A DNA stretch of 64,000 nucleotides from Xylanimonas cellulosilytica DSM 15894 (GCF_000024965.1 NC_013530.1:124001-188000), one strand, 5' to 3'; positions 54,801 to 61,361 are shown, counted from the first letter of the stretch. A program made the numbers and translations. Notes: generated by a model from the letters alone, not told the origin.

Positions 54801-55685
54801 GTGAGCAACATCCGGGTGTTCAACCAGGGCAACCGCACCGCACGGGTCGACGAGCTGGTCAAGTACACCTACCCCGGTCTGGCCCTGGCCAGCCCGAGCG
54901 AGACGGCCGTCGTGCCCGCCCACCCCAACGACGGGTGGGCGATCGGGGAGAGCGGCGACGCCTACCGGACGTTCGCCGACGGCGGCATCGTCCTCGCCCC
55001 GGGCGAGGAGTTCACGATCCACGTCACGCAGGTCGTCACGTCTGAGCTGTTCGAGGAGGACGGCGTGGAGGTCGTGTACGACGACGACGGGCGCCCTTTC
55101 CGTGAGGTCCTGACCTTCACCGAGATCTCGGCGTTCAGCGGCTGGGTGCACGACGAGCCCGTGATCGCCGCAGGTGACCCGCTGATCCGGGCGTTCGCGA
55201 CGGGCGAGGTGCACGACGGCGCCGACGGTTCGTGGGTGACGGCGGAGCCGGGTGGCCTGGTCGAGGACATCGACTCCATCCCGGGGACGGCCGACCACCG
55301 GGTTCCGTTCGACGAGACGAGCGTGCGCTGGGTGGACATGGAGATCCACCACTCCGTGGGCGAGCAGGACGAGGACGACCACGACGGTGCCGTGATCCGG
55401 ATCCTGGACCCGGAGTTCGTGGCGAACGAGCTCCCGGCGCCCGCGCCCGACGTCACGCCGACGCCGGACGGCACGCCTGGGCCGAACGGCACGCCTGACC
55501 CGGATGCCACGCCTGACCTGGATGCCACCGACCCGGACGTCCGTGCCGCGACGGGCGGCACCGTCCTGGACGGCGGCGGCCGCGTGCTCCTCGCGCTCGC
55601 TGCGGCTGGGCTGGCGCTCCTCGCAGGTCTGGTACTGCGCCGCACGCGCAACAGCCGCGAGAGTTCAGCGGGCGAGGGCGACTGA
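48897..55685 (+). CDS. Giant cell-wall-anchored vWA surface protein (protein 3)
   Basis: 2262 residues. Signal peptide to about 39 (SQAAA/E); a short stretch IVATVDGVPVTQAELEELIG resembling the start of SurA-type chaperones; an acidic linker; an SpaA-like domain (about 135-240, GYARFTGLEAGGYYWLRGVS); a vWA domain with MIDAS LILDRSASIN (Asp298); then long Ig-like modules with VDHTWDITKQVR, DYVWTIDKQVR, YGWELVKQVQ and HDWAITKVV starts, and two related modules starting YDLALRTWV / YDLALRSWV. The sorting signal is RAATGG (2216-2221) with a hydrophobic helix and RRTRNSR. Unlike proteins 1 and 2 its codon use is as GC-rich as the neighbours, and it lacks FctA modules, so it is a different lineage. 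ATG chosen by the GGGAGGG site; the open frame upstream is ignored. Confidence 0.85.
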   Translation: MAPRTKFSIRRTPVLRRIAAATVALAIVSGGAIASQAAAEGEGADGQIVATVDGVPVTQAELEELIGQETGERSDADDDGGERVEGSSALAERPDTEESSDADGHAADPTGPGHHATGVPAPPEDDERVIAPKAGTTNINVRVGGDRTNANNNLTVEPVAGVTLGLFSSRIGGEPVHVAVSGTDGYARFTGLEAGGYYWLRGVSAPAGWTLNDTFATASLTSDPAQVTGRTYAFRVPESGTLTANRTYASGTDFMRTRTTSGTGEARFESSTGYFAVSRENPGLPTVCSALNIALILDRSASINTPELQATVRNAAKEFVDLLDGSQVSMEIFAFGTTAGSLTGNASHNLAGPDSAQYLRNAITNGLGSSSDFSGQYTNWDDALWKVSQRGGFDLAIVFTDGLPTVFGNPASTASNGSALTRFAENERAVFAANALKDQGTRVISVGVGPIVGEAAVSVPNLVAISSDDAVITAGWESAAGALRDAILHSCTPHLTVQKYTVPWHWASGDSLAEHRAGAGWTFTASELEGTDGTFETMSGEERTTESSGSTTWFFSPSHTGTVGSVTITETQQEGYQLVQQDGANAVCTQAVAEGTPSDDLHVTNRGDLGFNIGHIGSQDAITCQVINRRPGPVSVSGLAATGVYDVDHTWDITKQVRADAASGWVDETTLSGVAPGGQVDVEYRLVVTAERAEAHRTTSVSFDVTRPVGSTVGTQAVRVTVDGTEVYRRALSEFPMNQTTPVALDGLVVPGGEPATVALYVGDVLIQSTVVDSELGTTTNATAELTDTFVEPFADVTAFADAFGAVTLDATLRQANYTDHGVAGASVTNPAEDGPLTWRFVYPATLDGPERPGDEVTAVNTAVVSPADDGLDAEDEATVVITTDPVGPRVVVDASAAYSTDYVWTIDKQVRVAGADGPWLDAAEARTIPGAGVEFEYRLVVRAAGTSTNPVMTGHVVLHNDNASPLTLAGSLVVEAGGVEQSIDVDGTMIAPAGSTTVGVEISPAHPAAWPITVTATYGDSAGSVGVVPDVVVTNATAVVTDTFAEFEEAFPVPESELDAQQPTNNEQWDDAEGVWVFTYTAVRGEQVAAGASDDFVNTATVTPGDAGPSDEDDAIVTVRTGLPLAVVGDGDGTLVRTYGWELVKQVQDVTGAWVDAATLPADDDGNAEFTFRVVVRPASATDSDWEFTGSAEIHNPNDWTVTARNVTATISGAGIAPVDVALENREIGAGQTVQLDLTAILAEVDYWQFDAVDVSIAWEQDEAFSVTTSDSVTIAVEWDADHAPVNRVVNVYDDLAGTVDAPVRLGTVDWSTESADDVADVPEGVVVTMVDGAFHFTYTVTVAAEDGALSTSSHNRAWLTSGGEDGEDGALPPIAEDATEQTVIRYDLALRTWVNEIWRDGVQVHEVTDAALGGPADPIPFTAYDADEDVRVGDVLVKPIVVINQGDERARVTEIVHWLPDAALELASSGQAREAGQDNSGWGESQDGRVATLILAEPLDLAPGEWGRVDVTLTVVADPDAEDSTDGQVHANAIAFAEVAAFEGWVPAGTSYGGTAEDAASEGLFTRIGRFIAGIFADDAETGGAWTSTAVDVDSAPNTADHLTDGEWDADAIAAIWAEIDNVVTGATGAVGVPHAADSDDHDGEIVRVLVGLPLEAAVTVSGTNHVDHDWAITKVVTSDDDVETVAGEDVEFAYLLTVTSERQVESLEVSGHVSVANPSSVAVALDALSVTIGDESAVLDGVVTSVPGGGAVDVPFTATLDGNLVDDGLPLPVVATVVSLPDGQEATETNETELTLDDVTRTITNQTAEVRDSFPEFAVQLGDANGEVWLDAADPAASEAWNAEAGRWQFAYTAERGATVPDGGIESFVNVATVIPDPGTPPGVDWEDDQSPGDLEDDAVVIVRTPVVYDLALRSWVAELHRPGVGRISERLPSDLYPDTSGPEQPVPYVTYDNPYADVQVGDIMVSNIRVFNQGNRTARVDELVKYTYPGLALASPSETAVVPAHPNDGWAIGESGDAYRTFADGGIVLAPGEEFTIHVTQVVTSELFEEDGVEVVYDDDGRPFREVLTFTEISAFSGWVHDEPVIAAGDPLIRAFATGEVHDGADGSWVTAEPGGLVEDIDSIPGTADHRVPFDETSVRWVDMEIHHSVGEQDEDDHDGAVIRILDPEFVANELPAPAPDVTPTPDGTPGPNGTPDPDATPDLDATDPDVRAATGGTVLDGGGRVLLALAAAGLALLAGLVLRRTRNSRESSAGEGD

Positions 55686-55692
55686 CCCGGAC

Positions 55693-55738
55693 GGCAGGGG
55701 AGGTGCTCGCGGGCCGTCCTGTGGGCACCTCCCCTGCC
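55693..55738 (+). terminator. Hairpin after giant gene 3
   Basis: GGCAGGGGAGGTGC (55693-55706) and GCACCTCCCCTGCC (55725-55738) form a perfect 14-bp stem with an 18-nt loop, starting 8 nt after the stop codon. Confidence 0.8.
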
Positions 55739-55756
55739 CCGCAGTACGCGTTTCGC

Positions 55757-55797
55757 GTGATGGCAGGGATGCACTCATGAGTGCTCCCTGCCATCAC
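55757..55797. terminator. Second hairpin before the nrdD promoter
   Basis: GTGATGGCAGGGA and TCCCTGCCATCAC pair over 13 bp, with a further 7-bp inner stem GCACTCA/TGAGTGC and one bulged base. It may be a back-up terminator, or a structure insulating the nrdD promoter. Confidence 0.6.
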
Positions 55798-55867
55798 GGC
55801 TGACAGCACCCCCGGGGGGACCTCCGGGCGACATCTCGGTCGCGAGCCGACGCCACGTCACCAAAGA

Positions 55868-55915
55868 ACACAACATATCGTGGTGTCGCGCCATGCCAGC
55901 CACTACATGTTGTGG
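55868..55915 (+). promoter_or_regulatory. Two NrdR boxes upstream of nrdD
   Basis: ACACAACATATCGTGG (55868-55883) and CCACTACATGTTGTGG (55900-55915) share the pattern CAC-ACAT-T-GTGG and are 32 bp apart, three helix turns, the spacing known for paired NrdR sites. NrdR represses ribonucleotide reductase operons when dATP/ATP is high. The boxes end 58 bp before the start codon. Confidence 0.75.
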
Positions 55916-55973
55916 TAGACCTGATGCCGACCGCGGCGGACCCCGCCGCACCTCATCGGGGAGGAAGCACAGC

Positions 55974-57763
55974 ATGGGCCGCAGCATCGACGTCGCCTCG
56001 ACCATCGGCGAGTACCTGGACCGCTCCGACTGGCGTGTGCGCGCCAACGCGAACCAGGGCTTCTCGCTCGGTGGCCTGATCCTCAACGTGGCCGGCAAGG
56101 TCACGGCGAACTACTGGCTGGACGAGGTCTACACGCCGGAGCTCGGCGAGGCCCACCGGTCCGGCGCCATCCACGTGCACGACCTCGACGTGCTGGGCGG
56201 GTACTGCGCCGGCTGGTCGCTGCGCCAGCTCCTGCAGGAGGGGTTCGGCGGCATCCCGGGCAGGATCGAGTCCGGCCCAGCGAAGCACTTCACCAGCGCT
56301 CTCGGCCAGGTGGTCAACTTCCTCGGCACGCTGCAGAACGAGTGGGCGGGCGCGCAGGCGTTCTCCTCCTTCGACACCCTCATGGCCCCGTACGTGCGCA
56401 ACGACCGCCTCACCTACGACCAGGTGGTGCAGGGCATGCAGGAGCTGATCCACAACCTCAACGTCCCGTCGCGCTGGGGCACGCAGACGCCGTTCACCAA
56501 CCTGACCTTCGACCTCACCTGTCCGGACGATCTGCGCGACCAGCACCCGACGATCGGCGACGAGGTGCAGCCGTACACCTACGGCGACCTCGCCCCCGAG
56601 ATGGCGATGATCAACGAGGCGTTCGTCGACGTCATGACGGCCGGCGACGCCGCGGGCCGCGCGTTCACCTTCCCGATCCCCACGTACAACATCACCAAGG
56701 ACTTCAGCTGGGAGGCGCGGGTCGCGGACAAGATCTTCGCGATGACGGCCAAGTACGGCACCCCGTACTTCCAGAACTTCGTGAACTCCGAGCTCAACCC
56801 GGGCGACGTGCGCTCCATGTGCTGCCGTCTCCAGCTCGACCTGCGCGAGCTGCTCAAGCGCGGCAACGGCCTGTTCGGCTCCGGGGAGCAGACCGGCTCC
56901 ATCGGCGTCGTCACGATCAACATGGCCCGCCTCGGCTACCAGAACGCGGGCTCGTGGAAGGACCTGATCGCCGCGTTCGACCACCTCGTCGACCTCGCCG
57001 TCGACTCGCTGGAGACCAAGCGCGTCACCGTCCAGAAGCTCCTCGACGACGGCCTGTTCCCGTACACCAAGCGCTACCTGGGCAACCTCGACTCGCACTT
57101 CTCGACCATCGGCGTCAACGGCGTCAACGAGATGATCCGTAACTTCACGGCCGACGCCGAGAACATCGTCACCCCTGCCGGGCGCCTCATGGCCCTCGAG
57201 GTCTGGACCACGTCCGTGCCCGCATGGCCGAGGCGCAGGAACGCACCGGCAACCTCTACAACCTGGAGGCCACCCCGGCGGAGGGCACCACGTACCGGTT
57301 CGCCAAGGAGGACCGGGCGCGCTTCCCCGGCATCCTCCAGGCCGGTACCGACGACGAGCCGTACTACACCAACTCCTCGCAGCTCCCCGTGAGCTTCACG
57401 GACGACCCGTTCGAGGCCCTCGCCCAGCAGGAGGAGCTCCAGACCAAGTACACGGGCGGCACCGTGCTGCACCTGTACATGGGGGAGCGGATCAGCGACG
57501 CCGACGCCTGCAAGACCCTGGTGCGCCGCGCGCTGGAGAACTTCCGGCTGCCGTACATCACGATCACGCCCACCTTCTCGGTGTGCGAGGTCCACGGTTA
57601 CCTCACCGGCGAGCAGCACGAGTGCCCCATCTGCGGCCGCGCCACCGAGGTGTGGACGCGTGTGATGGGCTACCTGCGTCCGGTGTCGTCGTTCAACATC
57701 GGCAAGCAGGGCGAGTTCCACGAGCGAGTGACCTTCCGTGAGCCGGCCGCCATCGGTGGTTGA
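55974..57763 (+). pseudogene. nrdD: Anaerobic ribonucleoside-triphosphate reductase with an apparent 1-nt deletion
   Basis: The first frame (from ATG 55974, GGGGAGGA site) encodes a class III reductase catalytic domain: NANQGFSLGGLILNVAGKV, CAGWSLRQLL, NFLGTLQNEWAGAQAFSSFD, SRWGTQTPFTNLTFDLTC. It runs to ALEV at 57203 and then loses sense; the +2 frame takes over with MAEAQERTGNLYNLEATPAE through CPIC (zinc) and TRVMGYLRPVSSFN, whose Gly is the radical site. Adding one C at 57203-57204 (GTCTGG to GTCCTGG) restores LDHVRARMAEAQ and a normal ~596-residue enzyme. There is no N-terminal ATP-cone. A sequencing error is likely. The stop TGA comes from a repeat fragment (AAIGG, stop). NrdG follows with a 26-nt overlap. 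Confidence 0.85.
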
Positions 57764-58454
57764 GCCACCCGCGGTCGTCGCCGGGCTGGTCCGCCTCTCC
57801 ACGGTGGACTGGCCCGGCAAGCTCGCCGCCGTCGTCTTCCTCCAGGGCTGCCCGTGGCGGTGCGTCTACTGCCACAACGAGGAGATCCTGGATCCGCGCG
57901 AGCCGGGCACGATGCCGTGGTTCGAGGTGGTCGAGTTCCTCCGACGACGCCGCGGCCTGCTCGACGGCGTCGTCTTCTCGGGCGGCGAGCCGTTGCTCTC
58001 CAAGGCGCTCCCGACGGCGATCGGCGAGGTCCGGAACCTGGGCTTCGCCGTCGGGCTGCACACGGGCGGGGCGTGGCCGCGGCGGCTGCAGGCGCTGCTC
58101 GACGACGGCGCCCTCGACTGGGTGGGCCTCGACGTCAAGCACCTGCCCGAACGGTACGCGTCGGTGACGGGCGTCCCGTCGTCGGGCGCTGCGGCCTGGG
58201 CCTCGCTGGAGGCGGTCCTCGCCAGCGGCGTCTCCCACGAGGTGCGCACCACCGTCGACCCGACCGTCCACACGCGCCCCGACGTCGTCGCCCTCGCGGA
58301 ACGCCTGGCCGCGCTGGGAGTCCAGCACCACGCGCTCCAGGAGGCCCGGCCGGACGGCCTGGCCGCCGGCCACGCGGAGGCGTTCGCCGGCTGGCGCCTC
58401 GCCGACCTGCTCGCCCCGGACGACCTCCCGCACGTGGAACGCCGCGCCGCCTGA
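57738..58454 (+). CDS. nrdG: Anaerobic ribonucleotide reductase activating protein (radical SAM)
   Basis: 238 residues. The N-terminal CPWRCVYC motif (Cys38, Cys42, Cys45; C-x3-C-x2-C) binds the 4Fe-4S cluster that cleaves SAM, and GVVFSGGEPLLSKAL is the SAM-binding GGE motif. It makes the glycyl radical on NrdD. It overlaps the end of nrdD by 26 nt, so it is translationally coupled; no ribosome site is clear. The first ~15 residues include repeat-derived VVEPP. It works only without oxygen, which implies that the organism can grow anaerobically. Confidence 0.9.
   Translation: MSRPPSVVEPPAVVAGLVRLSTVDWPGKLAAVVFLQGCPWRCVYCHNEEILDPREPGTMPWFEVVEFLRRRRGLLDGVVFSGGEPLLSKALPTAIGEVRNLGFAVGLHTGGAWPRRLQALLDDGALDWVGLDVKHLPERYASVTGVPSSGAAAWASLEAVLASGVSHEVRTTVDPTVHTRPDVVALAERLAALGVQHHALQEARPDGLAAGHAEAFAGWRLADLLAPDDLPHVERRAA
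57750..57767 (+). repeat. Half unit of the palindromic repeat at the nrdD/nrdG junction
   Basis: ATCGGTGGTTGAGCCACC carries the GGTGGTTGAGCC end and a CCACC tail, supplies the nrdD stop codon and encodes VVEPP near the NrdG N-terminus. Confidence 0.6.
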
Positions 58455-58455
58455 C

Positions 58456-58860
58456 CTACACGAGCCAGTCCTCGATCTCCAGCCCGGGGACACGAGAGAA
58501 CTCGTCGGTGTTGTGGGTGACGAGCACCGTCCCGAGCGACCGGGCGTGCCCGGCGATCAGGACGTCGTACGGTCCGATGGGCGTGCCGGCGGCGGCGAGG
58601 TGCGCGCGGATCCGGCCGCTGTGCATGGCGGCGTGGGCGTCGAAGGGGATCTCGTCCATGAGAGACAGGAGCCCGTCGAGCGCCTGGCGACTCCGGGCCG
58701 GGTCTGACGACCGCTCGACCCCGTAGTCCAGCTCCATCGTGCTGATGGTCGACACCCCGATGCGGCCCTCGGCGGCTTCGAGCTGCTTGCGTGCGACGGC
58801 GCCGCGTCCGCGCAGCAGCTCGATGAGGACGTTCGTGTCCAGGAGATAGAGCGTCGTCAC
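58456..58860 (-). CDS. VapC-type PIN-domain toxin (second module)
   Basis: 134 residues with LYLLDTNVLIELL (Asp), TISTMELDYGVE (Glu), GPYDVLIAGHARS (Asp) and LVTHNTDEFSRV (Asp): a complete PIN acidic set, of the VapC/FitB kind. The stop of the antitoxin and the GTG start overlap (GTGA), giving a coupled pair. The stop codon lies 1 nt after the nrdG stop on the opposite strand, so they converge directly. Confidence 0.87.
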   Translation of the reverse strand: MTTLYLLDTNVLIELLRGRGAVARKQLEAAEGRIGVSTISTMELDYGVERSSDPARSRQALDGLLSLMDEIPFDAHAAMHSGRIRAHLAAAGTPIGPYDVLIAGHARSLGTVLVTHNTDEFSRVPGLEIEDWLV

Positions 58861-59087
58861 CAGGCCTCGCGCTCCTGGGCGACGCCCTGGTCCCGGCCGC
58901 CGGGGAAGTCGGGGACCACAAGCCCGTGATCGAACCACTCGGCCCACGCCGATCCAACTGGAGTGATCACCCGCGACCGCCCGACGACGCGGATCTCGAC
59001 GTCGCGCACGGTCTCAGGGAACGCGACGGGCTTGGGCAAGCGGACCGCCTGGGTGGTGTTGCTGCGGAACAACCGCGTCGTGGTCAT
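58857..59087 (-). CDS. VapB-type antitoxin (AbrB-like, second module)
   Basis: 76 residues. The N-terminus LFRSNTTQAVRLPKPVAFPE matches the swapped-hairpin AbrB/VapB DNA-binding fold of the virulence-associated VapB group. The C-terminal part (about 45-76) is Trp/Asp-rich and would contact the toxin. GAGGAGGG lies just before the ATG. The upstream sequence has GGTATACC and TATATC, AT-rich in a GC-rich genome, which is probably the promoter and operator. Confidence 0.8.
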   Translation of the reverse strand: MTTTRLFRSNTTQAVRLPKPVAFPETVRDVEIRVVGRSRVITPVGSAWAEWFDHGLVVPDFPGGRDQGVAQEREAW

Positions 59088-59100
59088 GGGCCCTCCTCGT

Positions 59101-59121
59101 GGATATACACAAGGTATACCC
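59101..59121 (-). promoter_or_regulatory. AT-rich promoter/operator of the second VapBC module
   Basis: GGTATACC (59113-59120) is a perfect palindrome and GGATATAC (59101-59108) a related half site; either could supply the -10 for the minus-strand vapB gene 14-33 nt downstream. Confidence 0.4.
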
Positions 59122-59138
59122 GCGACCCCACCCGCACC

Positions 59139-59205
59139 GGTGGTTGAGCTTGTCGAAACCACCCCACGCCGATCGTCTTGGGTGGTTTCGACAGGCTCAA
59201 CCACC
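59139..59205. repeat. 67-bp palindromic composite
   Basis: Forward unit 59139-59163, 17-nt loop CCACGCCGATCGTCTTG, inverted unit 59181-59205. It lies between the VapB promoter and the PH-domain gene end. Confidence 0.92.
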
Positions 59206-59214
59206 GGGCGCGGC

Positions 59215-59751
59215 TCAGCGCCGGAACCCGCCCCGGCGCGGCTCCGTCGGGGGCAGCTCGCCGCCGTCGGTGCCGTCGTCCTGCCGCCACAGGAGCTGCT
59301 GGATGGTCCGATGGACGTCGTCGACGCGCGGCACGTCGTACAGCATCATCCCGGCCTTCTCGGTGGCGTCGGTGACCACGAGCGTGCCGCACCCGAGCAC
59401 CCGGTCGACGAGGTCCTTCTCGATCGCGATCGTGTTGATGCGGTACAGCGGGATGTCCCGCCCCACCCGCGTGACGATGCCGGAACGTTCGGCGATGCGC
59501 TGCGAGGTGACCGTGTAGGAATGGGTGCGCCACCGCAGCCACGGCCACAGCACCCCGGCCAGCGCGACCGCCGCGAGCACCGCGAGCACCATCCACGTCA
59601 CGGTGTCGTTCGTCGAGACCAGCAGCGTGACGACGGCGGCCGCCACCAGCGCCAGGAACAGCACGAACGGCCACAGCACTGCCTTCGCGTGCGAGTGCAG
59701 CTCGAGCATGACCTGCTCGTCGTCGATGAGGTCCTTCTCGCGCAGCGCCAT
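59215..59751 (-). CDS. PH-domain (bPH_2/DUF304) membrane protein
   Basis: 178 residues: a short N-terminus (LREKDLIDDEQVMLELHSHA), two hydrophobic helices (AVLWPFVLFLALVAAAVV and WMVLAVLAAVALAGVLW) and a bacterial PH domain, LRWRTHSYTVTSQRIAERSG, DIPLYRINTIAIEKDLVDRV, GCGTLVVTDATEKAGMMLYD. It is anchored in the membrane with the PH part inside the cell; function unclear in bacteria. The ATG at 59751 precedes the conserved LREKDL; the longer frame would include repeat sequence. Confidence 0.8.
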   Translation of the reverse strand: MALREKDLIDDEQVMLELHSHAKAVLWPFVLFLALVAAAVVTLLVSTNDTVTWMVLAVLAAVALAGVLWPWLRWRTHSYTVTSQRIAERSGIVTRVGRDIPLYRINTIAIEKDLVDRVLGCGTLVVTDATEKAGMMLYDVPRVDDVHRTIQQLLWRQDDGTDGGELPPTEPRRGGFRR

Positions 59752-59772
59752 GCGCGCATGCTCCCACGCCCC

Positions 59773-59868
59773 GGTGGTTGAGCCTGTCGAAACCACCCCA
59801 CGCCGATCGTCTTGGGTGGTTGCGACAAGCTCAACCACCGCGGGGTGGTTTCGACAAGCTCAACCACC
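59773..59868. repeat. Palindromic repeats: 67-bp composite plus one inverted unit
   Basis: 59773-59797 forward, 17-nt loop identical to that at 59164, 59815-59839 inverted, then a further inverted unit 59844-59868. It lies between the PH gene and the histidine phosphatase gene. Confidence 0.92.
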
Positions 59869-59881
59869 GCGGCTCCCGGGC

Positions 59882-60520
59882 TCACAGCGACGGCGGCAGG
59901 TTCCATCCCTCGATGGTGCGCAGCGCGTGCCCGTACCCGAGCAGCGAGATCGCCGCGGTGCCCAGCTCGAGCCGCCCGCCGAGCCGCGCGTCCACGCCCA
60001 GCCACGCCGTCGCGAGCACGCGCAGCAGGTGCCCGTGCGCGACGACGAGCACGTCGCCACCGTCCTGCAGCGTCTCCTCCGCACGCGCGACGACGTGCAG
60101 GGCCCGCGCGTACACGTCCTCGAGCAGCTCGCCGGGCCGTCCGTCGCCGTGTGACGGGTCCGGGGGGAGCCAGCGGACGCCGTCGTCGAAGATGAGGAAC
60201 TCGCGGCCCAGCACGGCGCTGAGGTCGTTCGCGGTGCGCCCGTCGACCGGCCCGTAGTCCCACTCGGCGAGGTTGTCGTCGACGACGGCGTCGGCGAACC
60301 CGGCGAGCTCGGCGGTGTGGCGGGCGCGGGTCAGGGGCGAGGTGTAGACGGCGGCGAAGTCGAGCTCGCGCAGCGCCTGCCCTGCCTGCCGGGCCTGGTC
60401 CTCGCCGGCCGCGGTGAGCGGGATGTCGGTGCGGCCCGTGTGCTGGCCGCTCGCCGACCATGCGGTCTCGCCGTGGCGCAGCAGCACGAGCTGCGGGTCG
60501 CTGGTGGGCTGGATCGGCAT
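59882..60520 (-). CDS. Histidine phosphatase family protein (second copy)
   Basis: 212 residues. LVLLRHGETAWSASGQHTG carries the RHG motif near residue 15; LVVAHGHLLRVLATAWLG the second His; SPLTRARHTAELAG and NLAEWDYGPVDGRT the supporting Arg and Glu. Close in plan to acid phosphatases and GpmB-like proteins, not a glycolytic mutase by length. The ATG at 60520 begins a polar N-terminus; a few upstream codons are open but unsupported. It differs clearly from the homolog at 2328-2993. Confidence 0.85.
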   Translation of the reverse strand: MPIQPTSDPQLVLLRHGETAWSASGQHTGRTDIPLTAAGEDQARQAGQALRELDFAAVYTSPLTRARHTAELAGFADAVVDDNLAEWDYGPVDGRTANDLSAVLGREFLIFDDGVRWLPPDPSHGDGRPGELLEDVYARALHVVARAEETLQDGGDVLVVAHGHLLRVLATAWLGVDARLGGRLELGTAAISLLGYGHALRTIEGWNLPPSL

Positions 60521-60687
60521 GGGTCGATCGTCGCGCAGAGACGGGTGAATCGCCGGGTGAGTGAGCCGGATCACGGTGGGACAGGCTGGCATCGATACCG
60601 CGTCTCATCCATGATGGTCCACTACCCGCGACGGAGCGGGACGCGGGCGGTCCACGAGCCCCCACCGCGCCCTGAGGAGGAGCCAGC

Positions 60688-60816
60688 ATGCCCGACACCG
60701 AGAACCTGCACCGATCGATCGCCAACCCGCGCCGCACGACGCTCTCCGGCCGCACCCACGCCGAGGTCGTCGCGCAGCAGCCCGGGTCGCGTGCCGAGGA
60801 CGACGCCGAGCGCTGA
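60688..60816 (+). CDS. Small hypothetical protein, 42 aa
   Basis: ATG 60688 is preceded by a strong GAGGAGGAGCC ribosome site. The 42-residue product (MPDTENLHRSIANPRRTTLS onward, ending AEDDAER) is polar and charged with no membrane helix or known motif. It is too short for most gene finders. Ribosome site quality and codon use favour a real gene. Confidence 0.45.
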   Translation: MPDTENLHRSIANPRRTTLSGRTHAEVVAQQPGSRAEDDAER

Positions 60817-60883
60817 GCGACCGCCCGCGCTCCTCGGCTCCGACAGGGAGGCCGGAGCCACGACCGCGTGCGTCCAGCGAACG

Positions 60884-61249
60884 TCAGCCGGTGTGGTGGC
60901 GGCGTCGTCGGAGCTGCGTGATGCGGACCGTGCCGATGACGAGGGCGACGATGCCCACGCCGACTCCTGCGATGAGCAGGGCGATGGCGAGCGGGACGGT
61001 GCCCTCCATGCCGAGGAACGAGACCAGGACCGGCTCGGTGTTCTGGAGCATGAAGACGATCAGCGCGACGAGGACGAGCGCTGCGACGCAGATGCCGACC
61101 CAGAGGGCGCCGGCTCGGCTGCGCGGAACCTCGCCGGGATCGGTGCTCGTGCGGGAGAAGTTGGGCGTCGCAACTCGTCCGGTCTTCGGCTTGTGAGGGC
61201 TCCCGTTGGTCGCGGATGCCAGGGGTGGGGTGGGTCGAGCGGCGGCCAT
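60884..61249 (-). CDS. LapA-family (DUF1049) membrane protein
   Basis: 121 residues: a polar, Pro/Ser/Arg-rich N-terminus of about 45, then two helices, VGICVAALVLVALIVFMLQN with TEPVLVSFLG and VPLAIALLIAGVGVGIVALV, and a basic tail QLRRRRHH. The QNT-E-V-F-G pattern between the helices is the LapA signature. LapA helps assemble the cell envelope in proteobacteria; the actinobacterial role is unknown. GAGGAGG lies before the ATG. Confidence 0.85.
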   Translation of the reverse strand: MAAARPTPPLASATNGSPHKPKTGRVATPNFSRTSTDPGEVPRSRAGALWVGICVAALVLVALIVFMLQNTEPVLVSFLGMEGTVPLAIALLIAGVGVGIVALVIGTVRITQLRRRRHHTG

Positions 61250-61361
61250 GACGGCCTCCTCGCTTCTCCGGACCCGCGCTCCTCAGATGGGGGACGTTCG
61301 TCCCGGATACTTTGACTGTACGCGGCTTTTACCCTGCTGAGGGCTCTGGTTGAGATCTGCC

